Shown here piece after piece: positions 18,173 to 27,819 of a DNA stretch of 64,000 bases (the first letter of the stretch is position 1; each line of letters starts with the position of its first letter). The notes under the pieces were generated by a model. The model was given only the letters and a program-made list of their open reading frames with translations. It was not told the origin of the DNA and searched no databases. The DNA is from Actinomyces slackii (lineage in GTDB: Bacteria; Actinomycetota; Actinomycetes; Actinomycetales; Actinomycetaceae). The DNA is taken from contig NZ_LR134363.1 of the NCBI RefSeq assembly GCF_900637295.1, positions 3,156,509 through 3,220,508 of the forward strand. The letters run 5' to 3'. Position numbers and translations under genes: made by a program.

Positions 18173-19572
18173 CCGGCCACCCCATCGCGGCCCACCCGGG
18201 GCCGACACTGACCGCCGCCCACTGCCAGGCCGCCCCGCCGGCCCTGTCCTTCACCACCACCCCTATCAGGGAGCAGGGCCTGAGCCTGCCCGCCCTGCTG
18301 GCCGGGCGCGACGACGTCGTCTCCTGGCTCCATCAGGGCCGCGGACTGATCGGGATGGGCCACGCCCTGACCATCGAGGCCCGCGGCCCCGAGCGCATCG
18401 AGGAGCTGCGCAGCGCCTGGCGAGCCACCATCGGCGCCGCCTGGTGGCGCGACCCCCTGGTGCGCCCCGGCACCGGCCCCGTGGCCATGGGCACCATCAC
18501 CTTCTCCCCCGCCTCGCGCGAGCGCTCCGCCCTCATCGTGCCCTCCGTGCTCATCGGCCACGACACCCACGGCGCGTGGCTGACCACCGTCGTCCCCGCA
18601 GGCCAGCCCCACCCCTCCCCCGAGGCGATTATGGCAGCCCTGCACCCCCAGCAGCCCGGCCCCCAGCCCCGCGCAGACTCCCCCGGCCCCCAGCCCGGCT
18701 CCCTCAGCGAGCAGGACTGGTGCCGGGCAGTCCTCACTGTCCAGGAGCGCATGCGCGCAGGCCAGGCGGACAAGGTGGTCCTGGCCCGCGACGTCGTCCT
18801 GCCCGGGCCCCATCCAGCCACCGGCGACCTGCTCGCCCGCCTGGCCCACTCCTACCCCACCTGCTGGACCTTCGCCGTGGACGGCATGGTGGGAGCCAGC
18901 CCCGAGATGCTGCTGAACCTGGAGGGGCGGCGCCTGTTCAGCCGCGTCCTTGCCGGAACCGCCCGGCGCAACCAGGGAACACCCACTCAGGACCTGGCCC
19001 ACTGGCTGGCCGGCTCGGCCAAGAACACCCGGGAGCACGCCCTGGCCCGCGCCTCGGCCCTGGAGGCGCTGGAGCCCCTGTGCTCCGTGGTTGAGGGCGG
19101 CGAGCCCTTCGTGCTGGAGCTGCCCAATGTGCTCCACCTGGCCACGGACATCACCGGCGTCGTCGCCGGGGACACCGGGGCGCTCTCACTCCTGGGAGCA
19201 CTGCACCCCACGGCCGCCGTCGGCGGAACCCCCACCGCGGCCGCCACCGCCATCATCGAGCAGGTCGAGGGCATGGACCGGGGGCGCTACGCCGGCCCCG
19301 TGGGCTGGGTGGACTGGCACGGCGAGGGCCAGTGGTGCATCGCCCTGCGCAGTGCCCAACTCCCCCAAGGCGGCAGTACGGCCAGCGGCGAGACCGGCAT
19401 CCGCGTCTTCGGCGGCTGCGGCATCATGCCCGACTCCGACCCCGTCGACGAGCTGGCCGAGACCCAGGCCAAGATGCGCCCCATCCTGGAGGCACTGGCC
19501 GCACCCACGCACTCTGCGCACGCCGCGCACGCCACCCCCTCCGCGCACGCCACGCACCCTGCACCGAGGTAG
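18169..19572 (+). CDS. menF: Isochorismate synthase
   Basis: A 467-aa chorismate-binding enzyme that converts chorismate to isochorismate, the entry to menaquinone synthesis. Conserved blocks: [34 protein letters not shown] and [15 protein letters not shown]. The ATG overlaps the menG stop (ATGA). The C-terminus ends in His/Ala/Pro-rich residues, and the TAG stop lies inside the long hairpin that follows. Salicylate synthase is an alternative, but the men context favours MenF. Confidence 0.92.
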   Translation: MTGHPIAAHPGPTLTAAHCQAAPPALSFTTTPIREQGLSLPALLAGRDDVVSWLHQGRGLIGMGHALTIEARGPERIEELRSAWRATIGAAWWRDPLVRPGTGPVAMGTITFSPASRERSALIVPSVLIGHDTHGAWLTTVVPAGQPHPSPEAIMAALHPQQPGPQPRADSPGPQPGSLSEQDWCRAVLTVQERMRAGQADKVVLARDVVLPGPHPATGDLLARLAHSYPTCWTFAVDGMVGASPEMLLNLEGRRLFSRVLAGTARRNQGTPTQDLAHWLAGSAKNTREHALARASALEALEPLCSVVEGGEPFVLELPNVLHLATDITGVVAGDTGALSLLGALHPTAAVGGTPTAAATAIIEQVEGMDRGRYAGPVGWVDWHGEGQWCIALRSAQLPQGGSTASGETGIRVFGGCGIMPDSDPVDELAETQAKMRPILEALAAPTHSAHAAHATPSAHATHPAPR

Positions 19573-19632
19573 ACATTGTCCGCCGAGGTAGACACCGACT
19601 GTGTCTACCTCGGCGGACAATGTCTACCTCGG
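19564..19632. terminator. Perfect 32-bp-arm hairpin, two-unit copy of the CCGAGGTAGAC repeat family
   Basis: Arms 19564-19595 and 19601-19632 are perfect inverted copies around a 5-base loop. Each arm holds two direct copies of CCGAGGTAGAC. It lies between the convergent menF and htrA genes, so it can end transcription from both sides. Related hairpins occur at 41443-41515 and 42382-42416. Confidence 0.75.
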
Positions 19633-19668
19633 CGGCAAGGGGCAGCGGCAAGAGGCAGCGGCAAGAAA

Positions 19669-21213
19669 TCAGGAGTTGGGGTCAGGGCGCTCGACCAGCG
19701 TCGTCTCGACCTCCAGCTTCTCCTTGCCGCGGAAGACCGTCAGGGTCACTGTGTCCCCCGCCGAGTACTGGCGCACGAAGCCCGTCAGCGCCGCGGCCTG
19801 AGCCGTGGTCTTGCCATCAATGGCCACGATGATGTCGTCCTTCTTCAGGCCGGCCTTATCCGCGGGGCTCCCCGATTCCACAGAGGTGACCTTGGCGCCG
19901 CTGCGGGTCTCCCCGTCGGCCTCACCCAGGCCGTTGTCCAGTCCCACGCCCAGGTAGGCGTGAGTGGCCGACCCCTTGTCGATGAGCTGCTTGGCGATCT
20001 TGGTCGCGAGGTTGACCGGGATGGCAAAGCCGATACCGATGCTCCCGGCATCCTCGCTGGTCGAGGCGATCGAGGAGGTGATCCCAATGACGTGGCCCTT
20101 CTCGTCGAACAGCGGCCCGCCGGAGTTCCCCGGGTTGACCGCGGCGTCGATCTGGATGGCATTGGTGTAGACCGCGTCTGTCCCCGACTCCTGGTCCTTC
20201 TTGTTGACCACGGGCCGGTCCAGCGAGGAGATGATTCCCGTGGTCACCGTTGAGGACAGCCCCAGGGGGTTGCCGATCGCCATGACATCCTGGCCGGTGA
20301 CCAGGGAGCTCGAATCGCCCATCTGGGCGACCGTGAGGTTGTCGGGAGCATCGACCAACTGGATCACCGCCAGGTCCGTGGCCGGATCGGTTCCGGTGAG
20401 CTTGGCCTCGAAGAGGCGCCCGTCAGCCAAGGAGACGTACATCTCGCTGGCCCCGCCGACCACATGGTCATTGGTGAGGATATGGCCCTTGTTGTCATAG
20501 ATGACCCCGGAGCCCACGCCCTGCTTCTCCCCATTGGACACGGTGATCGCCACCACCGAGTTGCCCACCGCATTGGTGACCTCCTCCCAATTGGGGGTCT
20601 GCCCCTGGCTGTTGACCGTCCTGGTGGTGTCACCCGTGGCCAGAGCGGTGGACTGCGCCGTCGGTTCCTGACCGGCCGACGGCTGGCCATCGGTGGCCTT
20701 GATCGCCGCCACGGCGCCTCCCGTTCCCAGGAGGGCCGCCAGCACGGTGGACAGTATCAGCGCCAGCCATCCTGGGCCGCGGCGCTTGTCCCGCTTCGCC
20801 TCGCCGCCGTAGCCGGCGGCCTGGGCGTAGGACTGGGGCGCGCCCGGATAGGGCTGCCCGGCCCCCGGCGCGCTGGCGCTGAAAGCCGAGTAGGCGGCCT
20901 CCTGTCCCGAAGCTGAGGCCGAGGACGGGGCCGCGGCTGAGACCGGGGCGGGCCGGGAGGAGGCGCGGGAGAAGTCGTATCCCGCCGGCGTGGGGGGCAC
21001 CTCGGTGTAGGTGTGCCCCGAGGTCGTCGGAGCGCCGGGAGGATAGGACGGGGGCAGGGTCGAGGTGGTCGAGGTCGTGGAGGCCTCAGCACCGTGATGG
21101 ACCTGGGTTGGATCGGACTGGTGGCCCTGCTCGTAGGCCTGGCCATGGGAAGGCGCCTGCCCCTGGGGATCATTGCCTCCGCCGCTCTGGGCGCTGGGAT
21201 CGTGTGCGCTCAT
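19669..21213 (-). CDS. HtrA/DegP-family membrane-anchored serine protease
   Basis: 514 aa: a long Pro/Ser/Gln-rich cytoplasmic N-terminus (about 1-145), one transmembrane helix (LALILSTVLAALLGTGGAVA), a trypsin-like domain and a C-terminal PDZ domain. The catalytic triad is visible as His in LTNDHVV, Asp in ATDLAVIQL and Ser in NPGNSGGPLF. The family handles misfolded envelope proteins. It stands alone within the men cluster and converges with menF. ATG at 21213. Confidence 0.94.
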   Translation of the reverse strand: MSAHDPSAQSGGGNDPQGQAPSHGQAYEQGHQSDPTQVHHGAEASTTSTTSTLPPSYPPGAPTTSGHTYTEVPPTPAGYDFSRASSRPAPVSAAAPSSASASGQEAAYSAFSASAPGAGQPYPGAPQSYAQAAGYGGEAKRDKRRGPGWLALILSTVLAALLGTGGAVAAIKATDGQPSAGQEPTAQSTALATGDTTRTVNSQGQTPNWEEVTNAVGNSVVAITVSNGEKQGVGSGVIYDNKGHILTNDHVVGGASEMYVSLADGRLFEAKLTGTDPATDLAVIQLVDAPDNLTVAQMGDSSSLVTGQDVMAIGNPLGLSSTVTTGIISSLDRPVVNKKDQESGTDAVYTNAIQIDAAVNPGNSGGPLFDEKGHVIGITSSIASTSEDAGSIGIGFAIPVNLATKIAKQLIDKGSATHAYLGVGLDNGLGEADGETRSGAKVTSVESGSPADKAGLKKDDIIVAIDGKTTAQAAALTGFVRQYSAGDTVTLTVFRGKEKLEVETTLVERPDPNS

Positions 21214-21390
21214 CTTTCCCTTCCTCCTGCACCCCAGGCGGTGCCTGTTGTTAAACGACTGATAGCCAACACGGAGCCCCTGGTGCCTTCCCGACCCTCT
21301 TCTGAGTCTTGCCTGTGGATTGTGTAACCGTTGTGCATCGTGGAGCCAAGGCGAGAGGTCCCCATCACCCGACTCTTCCCGGCATGATAT

Positions 21391-23262
21391 TCAGGCCGTG
21401 TCAACAGCGTCATCCGCCTTCCAGACGATGACGCTCGTCCCCGTCACGGACTCGCGGAGGAGACTCCGCAGCTCCTGGAGATCGGAGGGGACAAGGGCTC
21501 TGGCCCCCAGCGCCGCCGCCAGAGCGGGAATATCGGCGCTCTGCGGGGTGGAGAAGAGCCGCTCAAACCGCCCGGCACCCGGCACCGCGGCGTACTCCAG
21601 GCCGGAGAAGATCGCGCCGCCGGCGTCGTCGATCACGACGACCTGCAGGTCGGCCTGCGCCTCAGCGGCTCCCCGGAGAAGGGACATGGCGTCATGGAGG
21701 AAGGTCAGGTCGCCGACGACGGCGCGCACCGGCCTGCCCGAGGCCAGCCCCGCCCCCAGGGCGGTGGCGATAGTGCCGTCGATCCCCGCCAGGCCCCGGT
21801 TGGCCAGTGCCATCGGGGGGCGGCCGGCCGGGCGGGCCAGTCGGTCCAGGCGCCGGATGGTCATGGAGGAGCCCAGGACCAGGAGGTGGTCGCCCTCCAG
21901 GGCGGCCTCCCAGACGGCGTCGACCGCCGCATCGGCTGAGCCCTGCTCCACACCGGCCCCGGGCAGGTCGCTGGCCGCCCGGTGCCAGGAGCGGGCCCAC
22001 GAGGCAGGGGCCCCCTCAAGGCCAAGCGCCTCGATGATCCCCGGTGCCTGCCCGGCCCCCTGGCGGGCATCGATCGGCACGACGGCGCAGGCGGCGCCCG
22101 CGGTATCGGTCCAGGTGGGGCGCTCGCTCAGGACACGGATGCGCTTGTCGGCTCGGCCCAGCAGGGCGGTGATGGGACGGGTCAGGGAAGGGTGCCCGGT
22201 GACGAGCACATCCGTGGCGCGCTCGACCAGGTCCTGGCCGGCCGGTGTGCCCAGCAGCTCGGCGTAGCGGGTCAGGGCACGCTCCCCGGCGCGGGCCTGC
22301 GATGTGGGCTCGGCCAGCAGGGGCCAGTCCAGCTGCTCGGCCAGGGCCCGGGCGAGCTGGCCCACCTGGGGGTGAGGAGTGTCCCCGGCGACGACGATCC
22401 CCCGGCCCTCCCCGGCGCCCTCACCCCCCGGATCACCGCCGGGCACCCGGGGCATCGGGGCGGCGGCGGGCGCCGGGACCGAAGCCGGCACCCGCACCGG
22501 GAGCGCCGCGGCCAGGGGGCGGCCCGCTACCGCAGCGGCAGGGACAGGGGCTCCGCCGCTGTGTCCACTGCTGCCACCGGGGGCCTGGCCGCCAGCGGCA
22601 TCCTGCCGCGATCCGGCGGCCGCAGGGCCTGGGCAGGCGGCGGCGTCGGCCGACGACGGGGGCGCCAGGGGCGGGCGGAAGCGGGCGTTGACCTGGGCCG
22701 GTCCGGGGTCGCCTCCCAGGCTCCCCATGGCCGCGGCCATGGCCCTGCGCACCTGGCCGGCGATGCTCGCCGGTCCCGCGCCCAGGCCATCAGCGGCCAG
22801 ATCCGCGGGCAGGTCGACCACCAGTCGCGGCGCCCGCCCGAAGATGGCGGTCTGCTCCGTTGTCTGGTTGGCGCCGGTGCCCACCAGCTCGTGGGGGCGG
22901 TCGGCGGTCAGGGCGATGAGGGGGATACCGGCGGCGTCGGCCTCGGCGATGGCCGGGTGGAGGTTGGCCACAGCCGTCCCCGAGGTCGTGACCACGGCGG
23001 CGGGACGCGGCCGGCCCTCCAGGGCATGGGCGCGGGCCATGCCCAGGGCGATGAATCCGGCGCTGCGCTCATCAAGGACCACCCGCAGTGCCAGGCGCCC
23101 CGCCTCCTGGGCCTCGGCCAGGGCGTAGGCCAGGGGTGCGCTGCGCGACCCGGGGCACAGCACCGCCTCGTCCAGGCCCTCGGCCACCATCGTCTCGACG
23201 ATGCAGCGCGCGGCGATGAGGGAGGGCGGGGTCACGGGTGAGGCTGGCATGGGCTCGGTCAC
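21391..23262 (-). CDS. menD: SEPHCHC synthase (menaquinone synthesis)
   Basis: A thiamine-diphosphate enzyme joining 2-oxoglutarate and isochorismate. The N-terminus has CPGSRSAPLAYALAE and the catalytic Glu region LDERSAGFIALG. The C-terminal ThDP motif is GDLTFLHDAMSLL. GTG at 23262 is chosen (623 aa); ATG at 23250 is possible, and neither has a clear ribosome-binding site. A ~95-residue Ala/Pro/Gly-rich stretch separates the N-terminal and middle domains and is absent from compact homologues. Confidence 0.92.
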   Translation of the reverse strand: MTEPMPASPVTPPSLIAARCIVETMVAEGLDEAVLCPGSRSAPLAYALAEAQEAGRLALRVVLDERSAGFIALGMARAHALEGRPRPAAVVTTSGTAVANLHPAIAEADAAGIPLIALTADRPHELVGTGANQTTEQTAIFGRAPRLVVDLPADLAADGLGAGPASIAGQVRRAMAAAMGSLGGDPGPAQVNARFRPPLAPPSSADAAACPGPAAAGSRQDAAGGQAPGGSSGHSGGAPVPAAAVAGRPLAAALPVRVPASVPAPAAAPMPRVPGGDPGGEGAGEGRGIVVAGDTPHPQVGQLARALAEQLDWPLLAEPTSQARAGERALTRYAELLGTPAGQDLVERATDVLVTGHPSLTRPITALLGRADKRIRVLSERPTWTDTAGAACAVVPIDARQGAGQAPGIIEALGLEGAPASWARSWHRAASDLPGAGVEQGSADAAVDAVWEAALEGDHLLVLGSSMTIRRLDRLARPAGRPPMALANRGLAGIDGTIATALGAGLASGRPVRAVVGDLTFLHDAMSLLRGAAEAQADLQVVVIDDAGGAIFSGLEYAAVPGAGRFERLFSTPQSADIPALAAALGARALVPSDLQELRSLLRESVTGTSVIVWKADDAVDTA

Positions 23263-23344
23263 ACCCAGAGGATACGAGGGGCGGCCGCGATCCCGGGGAG
23301 CGGCGGTTCGCGTCGAACGAGGGTTTGCGTCGACGACGAGGGAA

Positions 23345-23404
23345 TGCGTCAATCACCCCTGTGCCAGCCCCAGTCGGATGACGCGAACCCTCGTCCGGTA
23401 CGCA
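23345..23404. repeat. Copy A of a 60-bp dispersed intergenic repeat
   Basis: This 60-bp segment recurs at 33817-33876 with four differences. It contains GCGTCA...TGACGC inverted arms. With flanking bases (GAGGGTTTGCGTC near 23316 and GACGCGAACCCTC near 23380) it forms nested imperfect stems. It lies in the 266-bp gap between menC and menD. No gene is seen there. Confidence 0.75.
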
Positions 23405-23528
23405 AAGGCACGTTCGACGCCGCCCCGGCGCGCCCGAGAACGTCAGACACCGCCCGCATGCGCCCGACGACGCCCGGGAGTACTCGGGACTACCCGGCCA
23501 GGCCCGGCCGGACCCGGCTGAGCCCGGC

Positions 23529-24617
23529 TCACAGGGGCAGGCCGGCCACTGCGCGGGAGGGGTCCCGGGCCTCGCGCTCCCTGCGGGCGCGCAGCGCGCC
23601 CATGAGGTGGCCCAGCCGGGCCTGCCAGCGCGCGGCCAGGTCGGCGCGGGCCTCGACGGCCTGCAGATGGTCTGAGGAAACCACCGCCTGGCGCACCTCC
23701 AAGGCGCCCTCCCGCGGCGTGAGGGCGGGGTCGGCGACATCGCTGCGCAGCAGACGGGCCGTGCCCAGGCCGCAGGCGTGCCTCAGGCGCGGCAGGGAGG
23801 CGGCCAGTGCCGCACCGGCGGCCAGCCCCACCGAGGTGTCCAGGGCCGAGGAGACCACAGCGGGAATGCCCAGGCGGTCGGCCAGGTCCAGGGCGCGGTG
23901 CATCCCGCCCAGGGGCGCGGCCTTGAGGATGACGACGTCGGCCGCCTCCTGCCGGGCCACCTGGAGGGGGTCGGCGGACAGGCGGATGGACTCATCGGCA
24001 GCGATCGGGACCTCGACGTCGCGGCGCAGTGCGGCCAGGTCCTCCACGCTCACGCATGGCTGCTCGACGTACTCCAGTCCTCCGGCGGCCGTGTCCAGCT
24101 GCGGCAGGACATCTCGCGCCGTGTCCAGGTCCCAGCCCCCGTTGGCGTCGATGCGGATCTTTCCGTCAGGGCCCAGGGCGTCGCGCACGGCCTCCAGGCG
24201 CTCCAGATCCCCGGCCAGGTCCCGGTCCCCGGCCACCTTGACCTTGGCCGTGCTCGCCCCGGAGATGACCACGAGCTTGTGGGCCTGGGAGCTGGGCATC
24301 TGCGGGACCGTCACATTGACGGGGATGGAGTCGCGGTAGCGCGGTGGGGCCACCACGCCGCGGGCCTGGGCCAGGCCGGCCGCGAGCCAGGGGGCGGCGG
24401 CCTCAGAGCCGTAGTCCCAGAAGGGGGCGACCTCCCCCCATCCGCCGGGGCCGTGGAGGAGGACGCCGTCACGACGCGTCAGCCCCCGAAAGCGCGTGGA
24501 CAGCGGGATATCCCAGGCGATGGCGCGGTCGATGCCCTCCAGCAACCCGGTCGGGTCCTGTGCGCGCAGCGCGGCGAGGTCCAGCTCGCCCCCCGGGGCG
24601 GTCGGTTCGGAAGTCAC
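23529..24617 (-). CDS. menC: o-Succinylbenzoate synthase
   Basis: A 362-aa enolase-superfamily enzyme that dehydrates SHCHC to o-succinylbenzoate. The catalytic Lys motif is AKVKVAG. Metal ligands are in RIDANGGWD, YVEQPC and AADESIR, and a second Lys lies in VVILKAAPLGG. GTG at 24617 (VTSEPTA) is preferred because upstream codons lie in a low-complexity repeat region. It is divergent from menB. Confidence 0.92.
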   Translation of the reverse strand: MTSEPTAPGGELDLAALRAQDPTGLLEGIDRAIAWDIPLSTRFRGLTRRDGVLLHGPGGWGEVAPFWDYGSEAAAPWLAAGLAQARGVVAPPRYRDSIPVNVTVPQMPSSQAHKLVVISGASTAKVKVAGDRDLAGDLERLEAVRDALGPDGKIRIDANGGWDLDTARDVLPQLDTAAGGLEYVEQPCVSVEDLAALRRDVEVPIAADESIRLSADPLQVARQEAADVVILKAAPLGGMHRALDLADRLGIPAVVSSALDTSVGLAAGAALAASLPRLRHACGLGTARLLRSDVADPALTPREGALEVRQAVVSSDHLQAVEARADLAARWQARLGHLMGALRARREREARDPSRAVAGLPL

Positions 24618-24941
24618 CGCGCCAGGATACGGAAACCCCCGGCGGCCGCCCACCGAGCCAACCGAGGCCACCGAGCCAACCGAGCCCAGTGCGCCCCTTC
24701 AGCGCCCACAGCGCCCACAGCGCCCACAGCGCCCACAGCGCCCACCGCGCCCACCGCGCCCGGGCCGGGATACGGCGCCGGGACCGGAGCGATCGACGTC
24801 GGGCCCGGCGCAGGAGGGACGACATGCCACTCGGCTCGCCAGGGGTGACCCGTCGGCCCCGGCACCGGAGGCGCCCTGGCAGCGCCGGGCGATGGACCGG
24901 GCGCGGGGCGCGGCGGCAGGCCGCGGACGTAGGCTGGGGGC
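24618..24941. repeat. menC-menB divergent intergenic region with two 9-bp tandem arrays
   Basis: The gap holds two minisatellites. Four copies of an ACCGAGCCA-type unit lie at 24652-24687. Six copies of AGCGCCCAC-type units plus a partial seventh lie at 24701-24763, the first five identical. Promoters for both genes must lie here, but no clear hexamers are seen. No gene is supported. Confidence 0.7.
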
Positions 24942-25982
24942 ATGCCCCACGCTGACGACGCCTTCCCGCTGCCCGCGCAGGTCTCCGAGATCTTCGACCC
25001 CGCATCCTGGCGCGAGGTCCCCGGCCTGGTTCACGGCACTGACCTGACCGACGTCACCTACCACCGCGGCTGCCGGCGCGATGCCTCGGGGGCCTGGCTC
25101 GGCGACCTGCCGTGGGTGCGCGTGGCCATCCACCGCCCCGAGGTGCGCAACGCCTTCCGCCCCCGCACCGTCGACGAGCTCTACCGGGTGCTGGACCACG
25201 CTCGGATGAGCGGGGACGTCGGCGCGGTCATCCTCACCGGCAACGGCCCCTCCCCGCGCGACGGCGGCTGGGCCTTCTCCTCGGGCGGCGATCAGCGCAT
25301 CCGGGGCCGCGACGGCTACCGCTACGAGAAGCACGAGGGGCAGGAGCCCCCCGCCCGGGCGGGCGCGGGCGACCACGATCACGGGGCAGATGTGGCCGCG
25401 GCCCGCGAGCGCGTGGACTCCGCCCGGGCCGGGCGCCTGCACATCCTGGAGGTCCAGCGCCTCATCCGCACCATGCCCAAGGCGGTGATCGCCGCCGTGC
25501 CCGGCTGGGCGGCGGGCGGCGGCCACTCCCTGAACGTGGTGTGCGACCTGTCCCTGGCCTCGATCGAGCACGCCCGCTTCAAGCAGACCGATGCCGATGT
25601 GGGCTCCTTCGACGCCGGGTACGGATCGGCCCTGCTGGCGCGCCAGGTGGGCGACAAGCGCGCCCGGGAGATCTTCTTCCTGGCCCGCACCTATGACGCC
25701 CGTGACGCCGAGCGCTGGGGCGTGGTCAATGAGGCCGTCCCCCATGCCGAACTGGAGCCGACGGCGATCCAGTGGGCGCGCACGGTGGTGGGCAAGTCCC
25801 CCCAGGCGATCCGCATGCTCAAACTGGCCTTCAACCTGGCCGACGACGGCTTGGCTGGCCAGCAGGTCTTCGCCGGGGAGGCCACGCGCCTGGCCTACAT
25901 GACCGATGAGGCGATCGAGGGCCGCGACGCCTTCCTCCAGCGCCGCGAGCCGGACTGGTCGGCCTTCCCCTACTACTTCTGA
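24942..25982 (+). CDS. menB: 1,4-Dihydroxy-2-naphthoyl-CoA synthase
   Basis: A 346-aa crotonase-fold enzyme that closes the naphthoate ring. Oxyanion-hole segments FSSGGDQRIRG and VPGWAAGGGHSLNVVCDLS and the QTDADVGSFDAGYGSA segment are typical of MenB. The C-terminus ends in WSAFPYYF. A ~40-residue charged insertion (about 135-165) follows the first oxyanion loop. ATG at 24942. Confidence 0.95.
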   Translation: MPHADDAFPLPAQVSEIFDPASWREVPGLVHGTDLTDVTYHRGCRRDASGAWLGDLPWVRVAIHRPEVRNAFRPRTVDELYRVLDHARMSGDVGAVILTGNGPSPRDGGWAFSSGGDQRIRGRDGYRYEKHEGQEPPARAGAGDHDHGADVAAARERVDSARAGRLHILEVQRLIRTMPKAVIAAVPGWAAGGGHSLNVVCDLSLASIEHARFKQTDADVGSFDAGYGSALLARQVGDKRAREIFFLARTYDARDAERWGVVNEAVPHAELEPTAIQWARTVVGKSPQAIRMLKLAFNLADDGLAGQQVFAGEATRLAYMTDEAIEGRDAFLQRREPDWSAFPYYF

Positions 25983-26167
25983 CACTTCTGTGCGGCCCCG
26001 GCCGCCGTCGGCCCGCCGGCGATGCCCTGGGGCGCCGGCCTCCGTCCATCGCCAGGCGTCCTCTTGTCCCCTCCCCCCTGGGCATGTCACGCTCATCGCT
26101 GTCATCGGAGGGCGCCTGGAGGCGTCCTCTCTCAGGGCGGCAGGCGCTGCCGAACCAGGAGGTCCCC

Positions 26168-26749
26168 ATGTCCACTCTCCTTGAGAAGACCGATCCCGCA
26201 CGCCGTCGGATCAGCACCGCGATCATCGTGGGGCTGATCGGCGGGCTCTTCTCCGCGATCGTGAAGTTCGGCTGGGAGGTTCCCTTCCCGCCGCGCACGC
26301 CCGAGCGCAACGCCACCAACCCGCCCCAGACGATGCTGGAGCTGTGGTTCGGGATGAGCCCGGAGCAGTCCCACACGGGCATCACCTTCAACGGCAATGA
26401 GGGGCTGCCGATCTACTCCTTCATCGTCCACTTCGCCTTCGCGATCGTCTTCGCCCTGTTCTACTGCGTGGTCGCCGAGTACTACCCCCGGATCAAGATG
26501 TGGCAGGGGGCCGCCTTCGGCCTGCTGGTGTGGGTCGGCACCCATCTGACCCTCATGCCGCTGACGGGCCTGGTCCCCTCGCCCTTCCCCTGGGTGGCCG
26601 GCGGTCAGACCTGGGCCGAGCACTTCTCCGAGGCGCTGGGGCATGTGATCTGGCTGTGGGCCATTGAGATCGTGCGCCGCGATCTGCGCAACCGCATCAC
26701 CCATGAGCCCGACGCCGAGGTCCCCCTGGGGGCCGAGCCCGCCCGCTGA
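26168..26749 (+). CDS. YagU-family (DUF1440) inner membrane protein
   Basis: A 193-aa protein with about four transmembrane segments (VGLIGGLFSAIVKFGWEVP, FAIVFALFYCVVAEYYP, AAFGLLVWVGTHLTLMPL, LGHVIWLWAIEIVRRDL). The pattern matches YagU, a membrane protein linked to acid tolerance in E. coli. ATG at 26168 follows CCAGGAGGT, deciding the start. It lies between menB and menA, but no menaquinone role is evident. Confidence 0.75.
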   Translation: MSTLLEKTDPARRRISTAIIVGLIGGLFSAIVKFGWEVPFPPRTPERNATNPPQTMLELWFGMSPEQSHTGITFNGNEGLPIYSFIVHFAFAIVFALFYCVVAEYYPRIKMWQGAAFGLLVWVGTHLTLMPLTGLVPSPFPWVAGGQTWAEHFSEALGHVIWLWAIEIVRRDLRNRITHEPDAEVPLGAEPAR

Positions 26750-26768
26750 GGGACGCCGTCGACCCCGC

Positions 26769-27719
26769 CTACCGGGCGACCACGGCGATGGCCACCGCCA
26801 GGGCGATGCCGTAGATGAGCTCGAGCAGTCCGGCGTCGCGCAGCACGGGGATGAGGTCGCGGCCCCGCGCGCCGCGCAGGACGGGGCGGGCGGCCCGTGA
26901 GGCCATGGCGGCGCTGGGGACCAGGACCAGCAGGCCCATGAGGGCCACCTCCCACCTGGCGGCCAGGGCGCCGTCGGCGGTCCTGGCCCAGGGCAGGGTC
27001 ACCAGGCCCAGGATCAGGGGGAGCACCAGCAGGCAGATGAAGGCGTCGCGGGCCCGCTGCTCCCCCAGGCGCACCGCCAGGGTCCGCTTGCCGGCGGCGG
27101 GGTCGGTGTCGATGTCGCGCAGGTTGTTGACCATGAGCAGGGAGCAGGCGATGAGCCCGATGCCGCAGGCCGCCGGCCACAGCCACCCCGGGACCGTGCC
27201 CGCCTGGATGTAGGTGGTCCCGGCCGTGGCCACCAGGCCGAAGAAGATGAAGACGGCGACCTCCCCCAGGCCGGCGTAGCCGTAGGGGCGCGCGCCCCCG
27301 GTGTAGTACCAGGCCGCCGCGATGGCCGCGGCCCCCAGGGCCAGCATCCACCACTGGCCGCTGAGCACGATGAGCGCCAGCCCCAGCAGGGCCGCGATGC
27401 CGAAGCACCCGAAGGCGGCCTGCTTGACGGCGCGCGGGGGGACTCCCGAGGCGGTCAGGCGGGGCGGGCCCACGCGGTCATGGTCGGTGCCGCGGATGCC
27501 GTCGGAGTAGTCGTTGGCCAGGTTGCACCCGATCTGGAGGGCCAGGGCCACGCCTGCGGCCAGAAGGGTGCGCACCGGGGAGAAGGCGCCCAGGCCGGCT
27601 GCCGCGCCCGCTCCCAGGATCACGGGCGCGACCGCGGCCGGCAGCGTGCGCAGGCGCACGACCTCCGCCCAGCTGGTGGCCCGCGGCCCCGCCGCCTCCT
27701 GGTCTCCGGTGCTGCTCAC
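26769..27719 (-). CDS. menA: 1,4-Dihydroxy-2-naphthoate polyprenyltransferase
   Basis: A 316-aa integral membrane prenyltransferase (UbiA superfamily) that attaches the polyprenyl tail to DHNA. The first Asp-rich motif is NLANDYSDGIRGTD and the second is NNLRDIDTDPAAGKRTLA. About eight to nine hydrophobic helices are visible. Translation starts at GTG (27719). Confidence 0.95.
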   Translation of the reverse strand: MSSTGDQEAAGPRATSWAEVVRLRTLPAAVAPVILGAGAAAGLGAFSPVRTLLAAGVALALQIGCNLANDYSDGIRGTDHDRVGPPRLTASGVPPRAVKQAAFGCFGIAALLGLALIVLSGQWWMLALGAAAIAAAWYYTGGARPYGYAGLGEVAVFIFFGLVATAGTTYIQAGTVPGWLWPAACGIGLIACSLLMVNNLRDIDTDPAAGKRTLAVRLGEQRARDAFICLLVLPLILGLVTLPWARTADGALAARWEVALMGLLVLVPSAAMASRAARPVLRGARGRDLIPVLRDAGLLELIYGIALAVAIAVVAR

Positions 27720-27819
27720 GTCGTCCTCTCCGATCCGTTGCTCTGCGCTGGCACACTAACAGCGTCCGGGGCCCGGCTCAGTCCCTGACATCAACTCGTT
27801 GCCCGCCCCACAGGGGCGC

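Noticed and set aside
19564..19632. Long hairpin considered as paired inverted repeats of an IS or a solo IS remnant
   Set aside because: The loop is only 5 bases and the unit recurs at other gene ends, fitting a hairpin repeat or terminator family better.
24701..24763. 9-bp tandem array considered as a CRISPR array
   Set aside because: Units are contiguous with no spacers and no cas genes are near.
24699..26201. 500-codon minus-strand frame opposite menB running into the 9-bp array
   Set aside because: The C-terminal (CGR)n stretch is only the translated minisatellite and the rest is menB antisense.
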